This document shows, piece by piece, positions 36,963-51,900 of a DNA stretch of 64,000 nt (positions are counted from its first letter, which is position 1; the number at the start of each line of letters is the position of its first letter). A program made the position numbers and the translations under genes. Under the pieces are notes generated by a model. It made no database searches. It saw nothing but the letters and a program-made list of their open reading frames with translations, and was not told the DNA's origin. Location of the stretch: NCBI RefSeq assembly GCF_036669915.1, contig NC_089312.1:17080317-17144316 (forward strand). Reading direction: 5' to 3'. This stretch comes from Pocillopora verrucosa. Lineage: Eukaryota > Cnidaria > Anthozoa > Scleractinia > Pocilloporidae.

Positions 36963-39900
36963 GTTGTAGCCAGAACCAAATAACTATCACACAATAACTA
37001 CAAGCACTAGATGGCACACACCCTGACTGTGGAAAAAAAGAAAATAATTCAGTAAGTACCAGAACTTTCTGAGGCATCATTAAGAAAAGAAAACATGGCT
37101 AATCTCAATTGAGGTAACTTAACGTGTGTAAAAAAAAGGGGGGGTGTTAGAGTTCTTATTTTGCTGTTGAGCCAAGTTTTTAACAAAAAAAAAATTAAAA
37201 CAGGAATGTCAAAAGTAGGTTATAATACATAACATGTGGTTGAATATTTAATGCATAACCACCCAAATTAAAGAAAGGAGAAACATAAAAATTCCTTCTC
37301 TCCACACTCTTTGGGCTAAGTTATTAATCAATGACATATCTAATGTTTGCCCCTTAGTTAGGTTTCACTTTGTGTAGAAAATTGACCTTAGTGATATTAA
37401 CACCAACAACCATGACCTGTGAGGTTTGGGAACATTCTGCCAGAGAAATATAGCCTTCAGGACCCAGTTGTTCAAAAAGTGGATAATGCTATCTAACAGA
37501 TAAATCACTATCCAGCAGAACACTGTTAAGAAAATGTACTGAGCTATCCACCAGATAGCAATTTATCCAGTGGATAGCATTATCTAACCTTTGAACAACC
37601 AGGGCCAGAAGTGAATTATACCAAAGGGTATCAAGTACACCTGAATGAAAAGTATGCTGAGGTAAGCTAATTCAAATGTTCCAAACCCATTAATGTATTA
37701 TAATTTTCACAATGTTTGAGGGTCAAAAGTATACACACACACACACAGATTCTGACTTCCCATAAAAGGAAAGAAAGTTTCTTATGGATTATGTAGTAGA
37801 TGTTCATAACAAACTATTGCAGAAAAATAACATACAATATACAGTCGTGCTCAAAAGGTTACTGAAGTTAAGTTTAAACAATTCTTGAAGTCAATTACTG
37901 GCTGAACAGTGACTATTCAGAGAAAACAAACTTATGTATCAGCGACAACAGCTCTCATCCAAATAAGAAATCAGCAAAGGTTGAGTAAAAGTTTAAATAT
38001 ATTGGCTCAGCGGGAAAACCAATTCAAGACATGTAAACCCCTACACCGTAGTCGGTAGACATCACACTAAATGCAGATGCTAAGCATAGTATCAAACGTA
38101 TGCTTTCACCAGACTTCAGTCTCAGAGATTTAACCTTCGCAACTTACATGAAAACCACTACTGAAGTTCTGGCTTTTTAACTAGCCCGGCCAGGTTCTAA
38201 AAAGAGGGACATCGCGAAGATAAACTGCATTTTCAAAGCAATCTTTCCGTCTATCCAGAAACCTTTTGAAATTGAACATGGCGTAGCACGAGCCATAAAA
38301 CATTACTATGAATTGGCTGCCAAGACAAATATCGATCTGATGTATTTCCGATCCTGTGAAAAAACGGCTCCCGTATCTTAATCACAAGGAGTTTTAATTG
38401 TTAAATTTACCTGTAATGCAGAAGAAGTAGCCAATTTTACAGCGTGTTATCCAAACGCCACCAAATCTGCAACCACACCTCGCCTCTCAAGACTGGGTGT
38501 GCATAAATTAGGTGCACTCGATTTCCGGTATATATGCTAAAACCAAGTGTCGCCATTCAGAAATACGGGATGTTTCCCAGTTGATAACATGTGTTCTAAA
38601 TTTTGTAAGGGATAGTATTTGACAGCTTCGGAAAATAACCTTCCCGGGGGGGGGGGGGGGAAAAGAAAAAATGTTGCTTTCCTTTAAGTTCTAAACTATC
38701 AGTTCGACTTCAGCAATCAAGGGAAGATCTATAGGTTTGTTTTCTGGCGTAATAAAAATCCTGGAAGAGTTGCACGAGAAAAAAAACAATCTTTCATCTC
38801 TAACTTTCCCTCATACGATGTACACCGAAAAGAACCAAAATTAAGTGAAGCTTTCAATAACCTTTCCTAAAGCAAAATGGTTACAATAAGCTTTAAGCAA
38901 TGCCTTTGCGTCGAAAGCTCTGAAGGTCCAGCTTTCTGGAAATTGAAACACAACAGATCAATTTTAGATTTTTTGATGTAGACCTGGTTTGTTCGTGGTC
39001 TATCTCGCAAGATTGTCCATAGAACCATTTTCAGATTAAATATTAGTTCGGCTATATTTTGATATTTTCAAATTTTCTCTCCCTTGGGTGCCCTGTTTGC
39101 ACCTTTCCCTTTTGGGTTTCCAGCTGCTATTGGTTATTCTTGTCATTCGTTTGGTATAGTTACTAATTAATTTAGTGTGTCTTGCCCAAGAAGAAAGAAA
39201 AAAAAAATTGGAGCGGCGTTTGGGACTCCTAAAATACAGTTCTCGCAACTATTCGAGTGGTTGACCTCGAGAAAAGAAAATTTTTAGCAGGTATGAGTAG
39301 TTTCATGGTGGATTGTTGTTTATCTATGCCCAAGAATCAGTCGTGGCAGTTCATGACCAATAAAGTAAAACTTCACCAAACAACTTAAAATTTCGGCCAA
39401 TTTAAAAGTGCACTACAGAGCTCAAGTGGACATACGGATGCTACGCCCCTGGAAACACAAACTGGCGACCTATTTCAGTAGAATTTCAAGAGTTAATTTT
39501 CATCCCCACACTATGTATTTGTTTAGTGTGAATTCAGGCTACAAAGTTTCTCAAATGTTATTAGAATATCTCTTCCCACGCTCTATCACAAAGCAAGACG
39601 TTGCGTGCTTCTAAACTGTTTTGGCAAAATCACTTGAAGTCTTGGAGAAAGACACAAGCTGCAGAAACAAACCCGCCGCTCTATAGGCCAGTGTGCCTAC
39701 AGCTGCAATTTTCAAGAGTGTTGTGCTAACTCCACGTGCAAGAAGGGAAAGAAAGCCTTCTTATGCTACTTATGACTTTTTAGAGACACAATGGCTCGAA
39801 ATAATTTCCCGTTTCCATATCAGATGGGTACTTAACCAATCATAGCGAGCGGATTATTTGAAGAGAGAATGGATTATTTTTTCAACCGGCAAGTTTATTA

Positions 39901-42900
39901 ACCCGTTTGCGGCAGGTGCTTATTAAGTCCACGAACTAGGAAACAGCCTCTTGAGTAACTCCTTTTCTTGACATGCAAACGGTAGAAATGAAAAAAAGAG
40001 AGAATCTGAGGAAAGTGAAGAAGAGAAAGAAAAAGTGAAAAGAAGCTGATAGCTTCTGAGATTGGTCGTCAGGGGGAAGCCGGATTATAATTTTTGATAT
40101 CTTTTTTTATGATAAGAAACATCGAAAACTCCATTAGCTTCTGAAATTTACAGCAGCATTCGCATTTTTCCGCAATCGTTATTGAGATGAAAATATTGGT
40201 GTCTGTTCGTCTAAACTTCCTTGCGGTCACGAGATGATAAGTAAATGTGACCTCCTCTGTTCCTAAGAATGGAAGCAAAGCCGAAGAAAAGGCCTTATTT
40301 CTGTAAGGTATAATTTGTTATTGAATATAACTTGAGCAGTTTTTTTAAAACATTCTTCAACTAGTATTTATTTCTGGGGAAAAATAAAAACTAAAAATCC
40401 GAAGCCCCAAGGTCGGTTTATCTGAATCAACTCGAAGTAGTTTTCCACATCGGCTTAACACGTAATTTATCGGCTTCCCCACGTTCATCCAGTTCAGACA
40501 TAGCACAAAGTAAACAAAAAAAAATGGAAAGCGGCAAAATGTTCTTTGCGCTTTATAGCTGACTCACCTATTAACAATGCCACAACAGCCTAAAATGGTA
40601 AAAAAAAAAGATTTCCTGAGTCTAAGGGAAACGGTAAGTATCTTAATTTAACACTGATTGCTCGAGATAAGTTAAGAAAGAGCGAGCAGGCTCGTTAGGA
40701 AATCCGCTTTACATTGAGTCTGAAACACATCCCAAATATCAGTTACGGAAAGGGAGGTCTTACGATTCGTACACCCACACACAGAGAAGGCGCGGCGTTG
40801 TTCTGCTTCTACAAAGGATCACGTCTTCTGCGATGGTATCAAGCTCGCGAAGGAAATTTTATCTGAGATTATACTCCCTTCCCTTCGAATGACTAAAATT
40901 TGGAAAACGGAAATATACGTGAACACTTGAAACGCTCAACAGCTTTTGGTTAAAGAGGTTTTGTGGAGATCTACGTCGAGAATTTCGAATACACATTTGA
41001 TATGAATTTTCTCCTCATGATATGTGATTTTCAAGGTGAGTTTAAGAGGAGAGTTCCTATCATTCGATGAAGCACGATCAGTAGCAGTTAACGCCGGCGG
41101 AAGAAAAAGGCTCAGATGAATTAATCTTCCGCCCTTTCGGAAGTTTGTGTAGAGGGATAATGATCAAATACAAATACAAACTAACTACTGATATACAATA
41201 CGATGGCTACTTAGTACGTCTAACGATGAAATATGAAGACGAATGGACAAGGCATGGACGAGTGGCCCGCTGGCGTAAAGTTTTGGGGAGAAAAGCTGAC
41301 AGCGGTATATTCCCGCGTCTTCTTCTCAAGTTATCCAAAAAGTTCTTGGCTCCTGCCGAAAGGTTAAGAGAGCTTTCTTAAGAGGATCGCAACGTGACTA
41401 TATAATAGCTTTGACTGCCGCGTTTTGTTCAGTTAAGTCAACTAATCCAATTATTTTGTAGAGGATACCAGAATTTTTAATCTTTCCAGTTATGCATCAT
41501 GCAGTTTTTACAAGATCAGGAGGGATGTACGTGCCTAACACCCATTAACACGTCCCAAACTTAGGTGACTCAACACAGTAAATTTGAACCATTTGTGATT
41601 GCTTGTCAGAACATAGACTGTTCTTTAACACTAAACCCATGACAAGATCATATACTATTCTAAAGGACGCCAAAGACAGACTCTTCCTAAACTGTTAAGT
41701 AATAATTAAAAATTTTTCTGTAATTTAGTTAGATAGCAGCTCCACATCACGACACACGTCTTTCTAATATTTTTTAACCAACCTGGTTTATCAAATAAAT
41801 CCTTCCACTACTTGTAGTACCCCTGTAGCACCAACTCACTACCCAAGTCAAGCCACTAAATAATTTTACATAAACGCAGTTTTTATAATTCATCGCCCTT
41901 TGGATACATTTCAAATTTCAAAAAGCTACAAATTTTGGAGCTTTCCGGATCGATAGAGCCCAAAAACTTTATTGCGTCCATACGCGTGTCTTAAAATATT
42001 TGCCTTCGGTCACACGTAATCAGACAAGTTTCCCTGCGTGGGGACGAACTCAAAGTCGCTTAGCTTATCAGCAAAGTATATCATGAGCTTCCGGTGTACT
42101 CCAGATATCCTACGCTGTCCACACAAAGCATCGAATGCGATTTCCTGTTGTACCAAAGCCTGGCCGTGGTCCTTTAAAAACTAAATAAACCTCAGAAAAT
42201 TAAATTTTCATTTGAAGCAGGTATACTATGCTCTCTCGCGGCGCTGATTTAACGACCCGTAGGCCTATTTTTAGCGTACTATGGGGTATGTTCCACCGCG
42301 AGTGGGACGGGTGGAGGCTGATTAAACAATCGACTCTACTTTTCGAAACGAAAATTCCTCCTTAACTTCTATCATGAAAAGTTTCCTTTTCTGGCACAAA
42401 GCTCGTAGTTTTTTGGTATTGTGTCCATTAACGAACACTTTTGTTCGTTCCATTTGAGTTTCCTTTTGCATCAGACTCGCGCTCACTGTGGACCAAAATA
42501 GATTCTTGTGACAAAAATACTTGCGACGGAAGTTGATCATTAATTTATGATGCTGCCTACAAAAAAAAAATTGTGGAATACAAAGTCCAAGAATGGCTCG
42601 GCTGTGACCGCACGAAAATCTTCTCTTTGGAATTCTGGTAACTTCTACTGCGACAATTGCTATGACCATCGGTTATCATAAACACTGAGCACAGAGAAGT
42701 AAGAAAGTCAGTAATCAGGTATTCGTTCTGTACTGTTCTAAGCCATTTCAGGTTGAATCCGTAATACTAACATTTCCTCATTGATGTTATTCATAAATAC
42801 CGCAAAGCTAGCATGTTCTCTCAGTAATAAACGGTTTTATTTTGAAAATACTACTCATACTAGACGCGATTAGCCTCAAGAAGAATGCACAGCTCTTCTC

Positions 42901-45900
42901 CGTAAATAAAGAGCTATTATTAATTCAACCACGACCTAAAGATCTGCCTTTGTACAGTCCTGAAGTCCACACATTCGCGATAAAGCTTGATTTTTTTAGC
43001 AAATGCCTTTCGCAGGCGTTTAGAGTTCGGTTGCACAGTTTACAACCAATGTGACCGCATAATCCGTGCCCACGAATGTTTATCCCAAGTTAACTGGTCA
43101 CTTATCGTGGTATCAAAAAAAAACAACATGTATGTTCAGTTATAATTAACACCCCCGGTCACTGTAGCAGGCGGAGGAAACGATGGGGAATAAAAAAAAA
43201 AAAATTAATTGATCTGTATCACACACTGGATGTAAACAACACGCGGTTGGATCCGACAAGGAGTCTGTCTAATGCCGTCGATCACTGCTGTAGCAAAAGT
43301 AACAAGAATGGAATCCTAAAAGCATATTAGAAGAGCCGGTCATGTAAATGGCTGGTTCTCACTTTTGACATGTACACCTTAATACGATAAAACGCATTGA
43401 AAAAGCAACAATTCATATGTAATGGCTGGTTTATGTATCACTGCATCAGATAGGTTATGGGTCATCAAGACAACCTTGATAACTATCATATTCATTTCTT
43501 AACAGTAGGAAATCATACCCTAATCGATGAAAAATGTTTCAGGAAACGTGTTAGCGTTAATAGAGATTTCCCGAAAGAATAACAGAAAACAAAAGGCCAT
43601 GATAAGTATTTATTTTTTACACCACGGAATAAAAAGAAGCTCGAATAATCAAAGTTCTCTTGCTTTGTATCGCTGCAGAGATTTACTTTAATTACACAAC
43701 TGGATGCGTGGGCCCTAAAAATAACTGGTCGTTACACGTCAACAAAACAGAAACAGTAGGTCAGGCAGAGCAAGTGAAGTCTTATCAGCCATCGGAAAGA
43801 GTCATTGGAGAATATTAGGAGTTCACTTTGTGCTATTCAGACAAGCAGTTTGCGTAGTATCCACAAAAGCATGGCAGGTGTTTGTTAAGTCCAGTCAACT
43901 GAATTGTGCTACTCTATTTTACTGCAGTCATTATCAAGAGCTGTTTTAGCTTCATAAGCTTAGTTAGCTACCTCACTAAAGTAACTCATATTTGTGAACC
44001 CCGCAACACATTGCCGTATCTTTGAACGACTCTCTCGATCTCGCTATTCATCAAGTTTGACCTCTTGTGCTGAGTATATAAACATTAGAAATAGCATGTG
44101 CTGTTTATAACCGATTTTTAACTCTTTTTTTGCCACATTACAATAAATAATTTTGGTTAAAACTGAGATAAGTTTCTTTGGCTACCCTTTAAAAGAGGAG
44201 CGTATTAAATTGATACGCTCGTGCCGTGATGAAGTAGTGAATGATTCGATAATACGCGAGTGTCTTTTCCGGTATCTTTTGCGATAGCTTCCTGTTCTAA
44301 CGTTAGGAATACGCCAAGCCTTAGCAATTCTTTAACCACGTGATCTTTCACCCACGCATCCGTACTCGCCTTAAAAATACAGTTGGAGGATAAAAATTTT
44401 TGCTTTGAAAAATAATCGCTTTGTCGATCTTCCGTGAAGATGACAAATACAACTGCGAAGGCGTTAAGTTTTTACCGACAACGCAGTCGCTTTCACTTCG
44501 AGACGGAATCCAATACTACGAAGAAACCGCTTTTACATCAACACTACCAAATAAGGCTCTCATGAGCCTTTCGACACTTGTCGAAATTCACTCGGGATTG
44601 GTTCGTATTTACTCGGAAATGGTTGTCATGGCTTTGTTATGGGAAAATGTTGTCCACCTACGCTCTCTATCACGCAGTTCTGTCGCTTGTCATTAGAATG
44701 TTCAACAGGCCGTAACGCCTACGATTATATGCATAATTGGTTACAACACCAAAATCGTGCACACGGACACCGGAGGATCATTTCGAACGGTATTTGCCGA
44801 GCGAGGGTACACAGCTCTGTAGTGACAGGAATACTTTGGAAAATATCTACACATTCTCAATCCGTTAGGAAAGGAACCTCGAACGTGACACTCACACGAT
44901 CCCCGTCGGTGATGTTAGCAATGGCTTATCCACGTTTTCCCGCATACGAAGGTAATAATTTTTTAAATTTATAACATAGGTTGGATTGTCGCTGCGACAA
45001 TCATGAATTTCACGTAAACAGTACAAGGACGCACCATTTTGGCCCCCCAAAAAACAAAGTACTGGGTATCTTGACCAGTCCGACAGAATTTATTCGCCTT
45101 CATAAGCTACGCCAGTTCGGATGTAATTTAAAGGGTAAAACCGGTCCTGCTTCGCATGAGTGAACATCACACTTTACTTTGTATATACATATATCCCTGA
45201 AAAATGGGCTCAGTCGCTGTGTAAATACAAACTTAACGTAAAGTAAGACATTCCTACAGCACTAACGTAGTAACTGAAAACACTTTCAAGATGCTCTACA
45301 CATTGGCAAGCCAAATCGGAAACATTTTGCTGCCCAGATCATCTGTATATATAGCAATGCTAACACTGGTCGTGATGGTCAGCATTGCTACTCATATTTT
45401 TTTGCCAAAGGGAATGAGATTTGAAATTGCTTTAAAATATCAGCATACAAAAATGCTGGCCTTGAAGGACGAATAGTTCGCAGCATTAAGCGTAAGTTGA
45501 ATTAAACCGAAAAAACCGACACTTGTGAAGAACATTAACCTTTAGAGAATAACTGTTTTGGAGTAACTCACGAAATTTATGCACAGTTCGCCCACACAAA
45601 ATTTCTAAAACATTCTTAGCTTAGCCGAAAATTTAGGAATGGAGTTTTTCCATCTTCTAATGTAATGAACTCCATTTTGGTTGTCATTCCAAAATGGAAA
45701 GTTTTCACCAGACAGAAATTTTCTTTTATATCTTCACGAGTCATAGTCCACCTTACTGATATGCGTGGGTGTATACATGAAGACCAAGTCACTTCGACGA
45801 GAAAAAGCGCTAAACCTCGCTTTTTTAGCGCTGCTAATTCAATTTTCAATTTTTAAAATCAAAAAGAGACTGACCATAGTATAAGTGTAGCAAAATATTA

Positions 45901-48900
45901 AAATAGGACGCGATGAGATGAGTAAAAGGAGGGGTTGAAATGATTATCTTCCGTGTCACGCCCATAACGTTCTAGAGATCCCACCAACTTCGTGCAGTTT
46001 CTCTTTTTCTCTTCGTTATCACCAAGTAAATCTATAATGTTTACGTATAACATCTCTTATCCCCACACTGCAAAAACTTATAATAAATTCAAGTCTAGTT
46101 AGTGTGCGCCCACGGCTGGTTGGGATCGCCACGCAGCTGTTCGTTGGACAGCTTAGGCCACCAGCCAACGCAGTGCAGACTAGTTTATTACAAGCCAAAG
46201 CACCAGTATTACAAGAGGAAACTTGGGAAAAACTGAAGAGCGTTAAAGAGTCGATTAACTAAAAAAAATAAAATGTCATCAGAAAGCAATGACAAAAAGA
46301 TCGTCCACGAGGACAATAATCTTTCCGAAAACCTCATATAGGGCTATATTGTCATGTTAAGAAGGCAAGCGTTTGCCCACGTGGTTACGCTATTGGCCCC
46401 ACAAAAAGGATAAAAAAGAACAATGTAAGAATAAAGGATGAAGAAAAATCAAATTAATACACAGACCTAGAATTTCGATTCATGTTGAAATAGGTTCAAC
46501 TGTTCGACTCTTGCGAGCGAATATTGGCGATATCAAGACTCTACAAAATAGAGTAGACAGGAGGCGTAAAACGCATCTTGTTCCTTGCTAAAAGCCTCAA
46601 AAAACAAAGGCAATTGGTGGCGCTGCAATACTGAGGCGTGCTTAAGGAGTTAAAAAGACGTCATTGGCAATATACATGAAGTGCAATCGTGAGAGGATAC
46701 AGTTCGTCTCACCTTCCTCAATTCTCCTGCCGGAAAACTGCATACCCTACGCTTAGAGATGATTTTCCGTTTCTTCGTTTCAGCTTATAAAAGCTCGTTC
46801 AAGTTAAAATTGTAAATTAAAGGGTCACTCTCGTTTTTCTTAACTCATGCATGCTTCAGTACCAGGTCTCGATTAACTAAATAACACGACTGACATAACC
46901 GTTCCCTGTTTTCAACGCGTCGTAAATGGAACGAATTTTAAAAGAGAGGCGAAATATACGAATATAAACCGGATAAGGTCAAAGTCGACCTTCAAAACAC
47001 TAAAACCTTTAAAAAGAGGCGAAACAATCGTGCCTCCAGCTAAGGAAACATCAACAAAAAGAAGCTGAGAGACTTCAAGTGGTGACGCGTCTCTATTAAA
47101 GCTTGTACAAAACAACACAAATCGCTAACATAGTCATTAAATGGGGTAATGATCAGTTGTGAGCAGTTAAATCAACGTCAATGTTAAAGTTAAACAGATG
47201 GACCGAGGTTTTAAGCTCTGCGCCTGGTAATTTCCTTTCCTTCCTTCCGCCTGGGGATTCAATGCCGTCTCCAATGGAGCAAATTATACGCAATTGTCGT
47301 CAGGGGGCAGTCCACTAATAAACAAGAAGTCCCTAACATCTGTAGGGGGGTATTTAAGCATCAGTAATAAGTCCATGTCTGTCAAAAATAAACGGCGTTT
47401 AGTAACGTTTAGTTCAGGAAACCAGTTACACGGAATTGAAATCAGAAATTGGTCACGCGATTCTTATAAGTGCGAGGCCTTCCTAGGAGGCCTAGGAACG
47501 AACTGTCCCTTAAGAAGGCAACCTATTTAACCTACTGTTAGTTCTGGAAGATTGAACTCAGAGATTTTGGTTGCACAAAAAGGATAAATGTTCTAAGGGT
47601 AGCAATTTGTGAGGTATGTGCGTAAAGTTAATCAAGCTGCATGCAGCTTGCAGGAGGTTTGTTCAGTGTTCTTGGGTAAAAATGTATTCATTGCATTCTA
47701 CTTAACACACCAAATCAGACCGCTACTGCTCACCAACAATGATCGATCTTTAAATGCTTCCGGCATTGAATGTGTAGAATCCCTGTCTCAATATTTATCA
47801 GTTTAGAAGTATTAAAAAAGCTATCTTTGCTTCAAAGAGCATCGCACACAGGGGAAGGGAACTCAGGCATTACGAAAATGGCATTTGATGCGAGTAATGT
47901 TTCCCAAGCTTCCATTTGCCGAACCAAGTAATAATCGTACGAGGCTTAAAATATTTTGCATGAGATTGTAACAAATGGTCGATATTCTTCAATCAGCTAC
48001 GACAAAAGAAAACTTTTAAAGCTGTTTAATCGTCAGTTTTGAAGCGCAGTTTAAAGTAAACATCAGTCATCTTAATGACTTTACTTTGATGGGCCACGTC
48101 TTCATTCGATAGATAATTCGTGTCGCCCTTGTTGTTCCCGCAATCACAGATGGTCTACCAAATCTAAGTTGGTTTCTAAAAATAAACTGTTATCAGAAAG
48201 CCTTTAGGCTAAAAGACATCGAATTCAAAAAATGAACATTCAGAGACAGAGTGTCCTTTGTTCCGTTTTGTAGATAGAATTCCCAATGGATGATGAATCG
48301 AAACGAGTGTTAAGAATTGCTTTTGAAGTAAAACGCCTGACAAAAACATAGCAAAGGAAACACAGATTATATTCTACATCGGTGGAAGGTTTCAAATATA
48401 TTCCTATAGCAGTTCTTTACCATTGCTGAGAATTTTTCCCAATCTAAATTAACCCACATATTCATAGCTGGTTGGGGGCTAGAATTACTTAATGTTACTA
48501 AACTAGTTTCAGGAACAATACGGTTTACGTAAACCGAAACTTTAGCAGTTATGAGGCTTTTAAGTCAATTTAAACCGTCTAAATGAATTTATTATTAGTT
48601 AGAGACGCTTTATTTTCGATTTATAGCATGAAATAAATATCTTCTGGTGATAAATCGGTAAAATATTTACACCAAAACTACGTTGCACTCTTCGAATGAC
48701 AATAGAGTAAATTGAACAGCAAGTTACATTATTTAGAAGTCTGAAGTTTCCTCAGTAGCTTATTCGCTTTTTTCTTCACCTCTTATGCAACACATTAAAA
48801 GCTCAAGAAAAACTGTTCTACAAAGCTCTGCAATCAGGGAGTGAATGATATGAAAGGAAATAAAGAAACTGGCTGGGATAGTTTGCTTCAGCACAAATCA

Positions 48901-51900
48901 GAGACCCAAGCACATCGATTTGGTTGTATTACAATTTAAGGGCAGTGTTGCAAGAGAAAAGCTCATTCACTAAGGGTTAACACAGCTAGTGAGTGAAATT
49001 TCGAGAAATCCCTTCAGGCTGAGAATACGTAATGCAGCACTAAACAAAGGATTGAACTTTCACAGGACACGCGTGGGTATTATGATACTGTGCCACAGAT
49101 TACACGCTAGAGAAAAAGTTGTGGTCGCAAGGCCAACTGGAATGTTTACCCTGAGTAAAATTGAACAAAGCTTAACTAATTTTGATTGCGTCTGTGAAAC
49201 CAACTGATTTCTAAAGACTGTTTTGAGAGCTGTGTACACAACTTTGTTTAACATGTCTTCTTGGGAACGGGGAAACGAGTAGACTCAAATCTCATCCCAC
49301 ATCATCAACACAGAAAGGAACTCTGTATGAATTGTCAACTGATCTCAATTGTTTTACCTTGTGTTCATCATGTCGCAACCGGCGAAGTCTTGGTAATGCC
49401 ACAAAATTTGTGTTGTTTTGGACAGGGCTTGAGCTAAGCTGCATCGAAAAAGTTGCTTTCCAAGGTTTACTTTAACATAATTTTATACCTTTCCAGATGT
49501 CGTAATAACAACTCGATAGTGATTACAAAGTTTGCGTGAAGACATTCAATGGACGAAGACCCCTATCTTATTTTCACCTGTGTCACGATAGACATAATAT
49601 AAGGTTTCAGTTCTGTTGTTGACGAAGCTGCACTATGTAGGCGTATGTCTGAGTAGGACATGTTAGCTTTCTTTCAATCACTTTATGGCGCAAACATTCC
49701 GGCTCAAACAAGCCGCGCCTAGTACCGAGAAAGATCACTCGATCACACATACCGCGTCAAGTCAAAGTTCTGACACAATAACAAGGGTAGTTTGATCGTC
49801 CTCTGAGAACGAAGCAAATCCTAGCAGTATTTGAAAGCCTTTTCATCTTGTACACCTCACCAAAATTTGACTGAAACCACTGAGGGCAGCCGAGATCCTG
49901 CTGATTTCATTGACAGTTTGCATTACTGATGCTGCAATAGGGAACAAGCTTGCTTGTATGCTCCTAAGTAGGCACACTCTTATTCTAAAAGGTTATCGGG
50001 TAGTAATTTTGTGTAATGAGAGCAATTGACACCGGCTGAAAATTCAGCAGTGAACTTTGGTTCAGTTTATCGACAACATGAAATTCTGATACCTAACCTT
50101 CAACTCCGAATGCAACCGGGAAAGAGCTTCACATAATGAAAATACATTGGTTCAAAATAACACTATGAGCCGTGAAACAACCCTCAAATTAGCAAATCAT
50201 CAGCGATGGTCAAAGTGCATTTCTAATTGGCCTGAAGAGATCTTCAAAACGTACAAACGGCGGCTTTGAGTGAACAAAACTAAAACAGAGTTCTTCCTTT
50301 AGCAAATGATGGAATCTGTCCCGCTTAGATAGATTATGTATTACTTACAATTGGAAGTTCTCGGTTCTATAAAATGTCTATGAGACAAACCCATCAGAGG
50401 TCTTTGCGTTCAAAACCAATAATTAAAAAAGAAAGATTCAAGAAGTTTTTGAGTCAGTCTATTCGATGCTTAGTTGGAAGGGGATAGCAACGACATGTAG
50501 GCCACTACATACCCTGTGGATAACTTTCAGGACATTCGTCATAAACTTTCAAAATTCAATTTATTTCAAGTCTAGAAAGAGTAGACTTTGAACTTCTCAC
50601 CTAAACTGGATTTGATACGTTGTCAGTCTCAAGATCTTGGCATATGTTGCTCACACCTGAGTAACTGCTTCTCATTTCAGCTAACATTTTAGTGTACATA
50701 TGAAGTTACAGCAGACCTTAAAGAAACGCAAACTGTCACAGCTTTCAGCATTTATCTAAAAGCAGCATTTCTTACTTTACTGTGAAAACACGTCTTCTGT
50801 TAAGTATTCTGTAACGAATTGCGATGCAAAGTGCCGAATGTCGGATCAATTAAGCCAAATCAGTTAGTTCGACCCCAAACCGGTTGCTGCATCACAAAAG
50901 CATTTCCGTTTTAATATATGCAAAACTACCTTAACGCTGTATTTCATCTAAATTTTTTATCTCCAACGAGTAATTTACGACTGATTTCTGAGTAAACACA
51001 CCGAGAAATAAAGTCTTTGACCCACAAGGAAAAGACTCGACCAAAGCAATTGCATCACCGAGATCGTGAAAATTCACCATAACGAACATTGGATTATCAA
51101 CTGAACACTAAACAATTGATAGATAATAGATAAGCGTTCGTTTCTTAATTTTTCACCATTGATACAGTTTGCTAGTCGCCTCACACACATGTAGCCACAC
51201 TAACGAGTGTAAGACAAAGGGTGCCAACGCCATCATGCATGCTTTTTGAGGGAATTTTTTCAGTTCTGTTGGCAATATAAGGACTCCCTGGATTGGCGTT
51301 GACCCAAGAAAATGCAGACGTCTAAATCGAAGAAGTACCTTTTAACTTCAGTAAAATAAGAAAATAAAGGAAACTCAAAACAACTAAGAGATGAGATGAG
51401 GACAATTGAGGGTTGCGGTTATGCAGTCATGCGTTGCACAAGGAAGACAAATAACTCTCGTGATTGATGTTTGCAATGAGTTAGAACACACCGGATGTAA
51501 GCATTGTCTAAACTGCACAGGTGATGGCGATGCCAAAGTCGAACAGGTGGATTTGCTATTATCAAACCCGTCAGCATGTGCTCTTGTTGATGAGCGAGGA
51601 TTAGTACAAAACAAAGGCAAGTACAGATCAATTGTCTCTTGAGCGTTCTGAAGTTTTGAGGAGTCCTCTTTCATGTGATGATATTCCGCCTTGGTAACGA
51701 AACAGCAGATAGCGTGATTCACAGCTAGAACAAGCCCCCGCACTTTTAATCAGTTGTACCTAAAAGATATCGAGAGATGATGGGAATGCGGTGTCCTTTA
51801 TCAGCACTAAGCGCTTGATATTGTCACCTTTTCATTGCGTCGTCATGATACTTATCCCCTGCCATTGATAAATTTAAAACTTGTAATACCTCAGAAAGAG

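Noticed and set aside
38646..38660. Run of 15 G as a possible G-quadruplex
   Set aside because: Plain homopolymer, common slippage product; no spaced G-tract pattern or link to a promoter I can show.
42322..42669. 115-codon minus-strand frame in the long spacer
   Set aside because: Composition is not protein-like in any family I know and no neighbouring exons join in frame.
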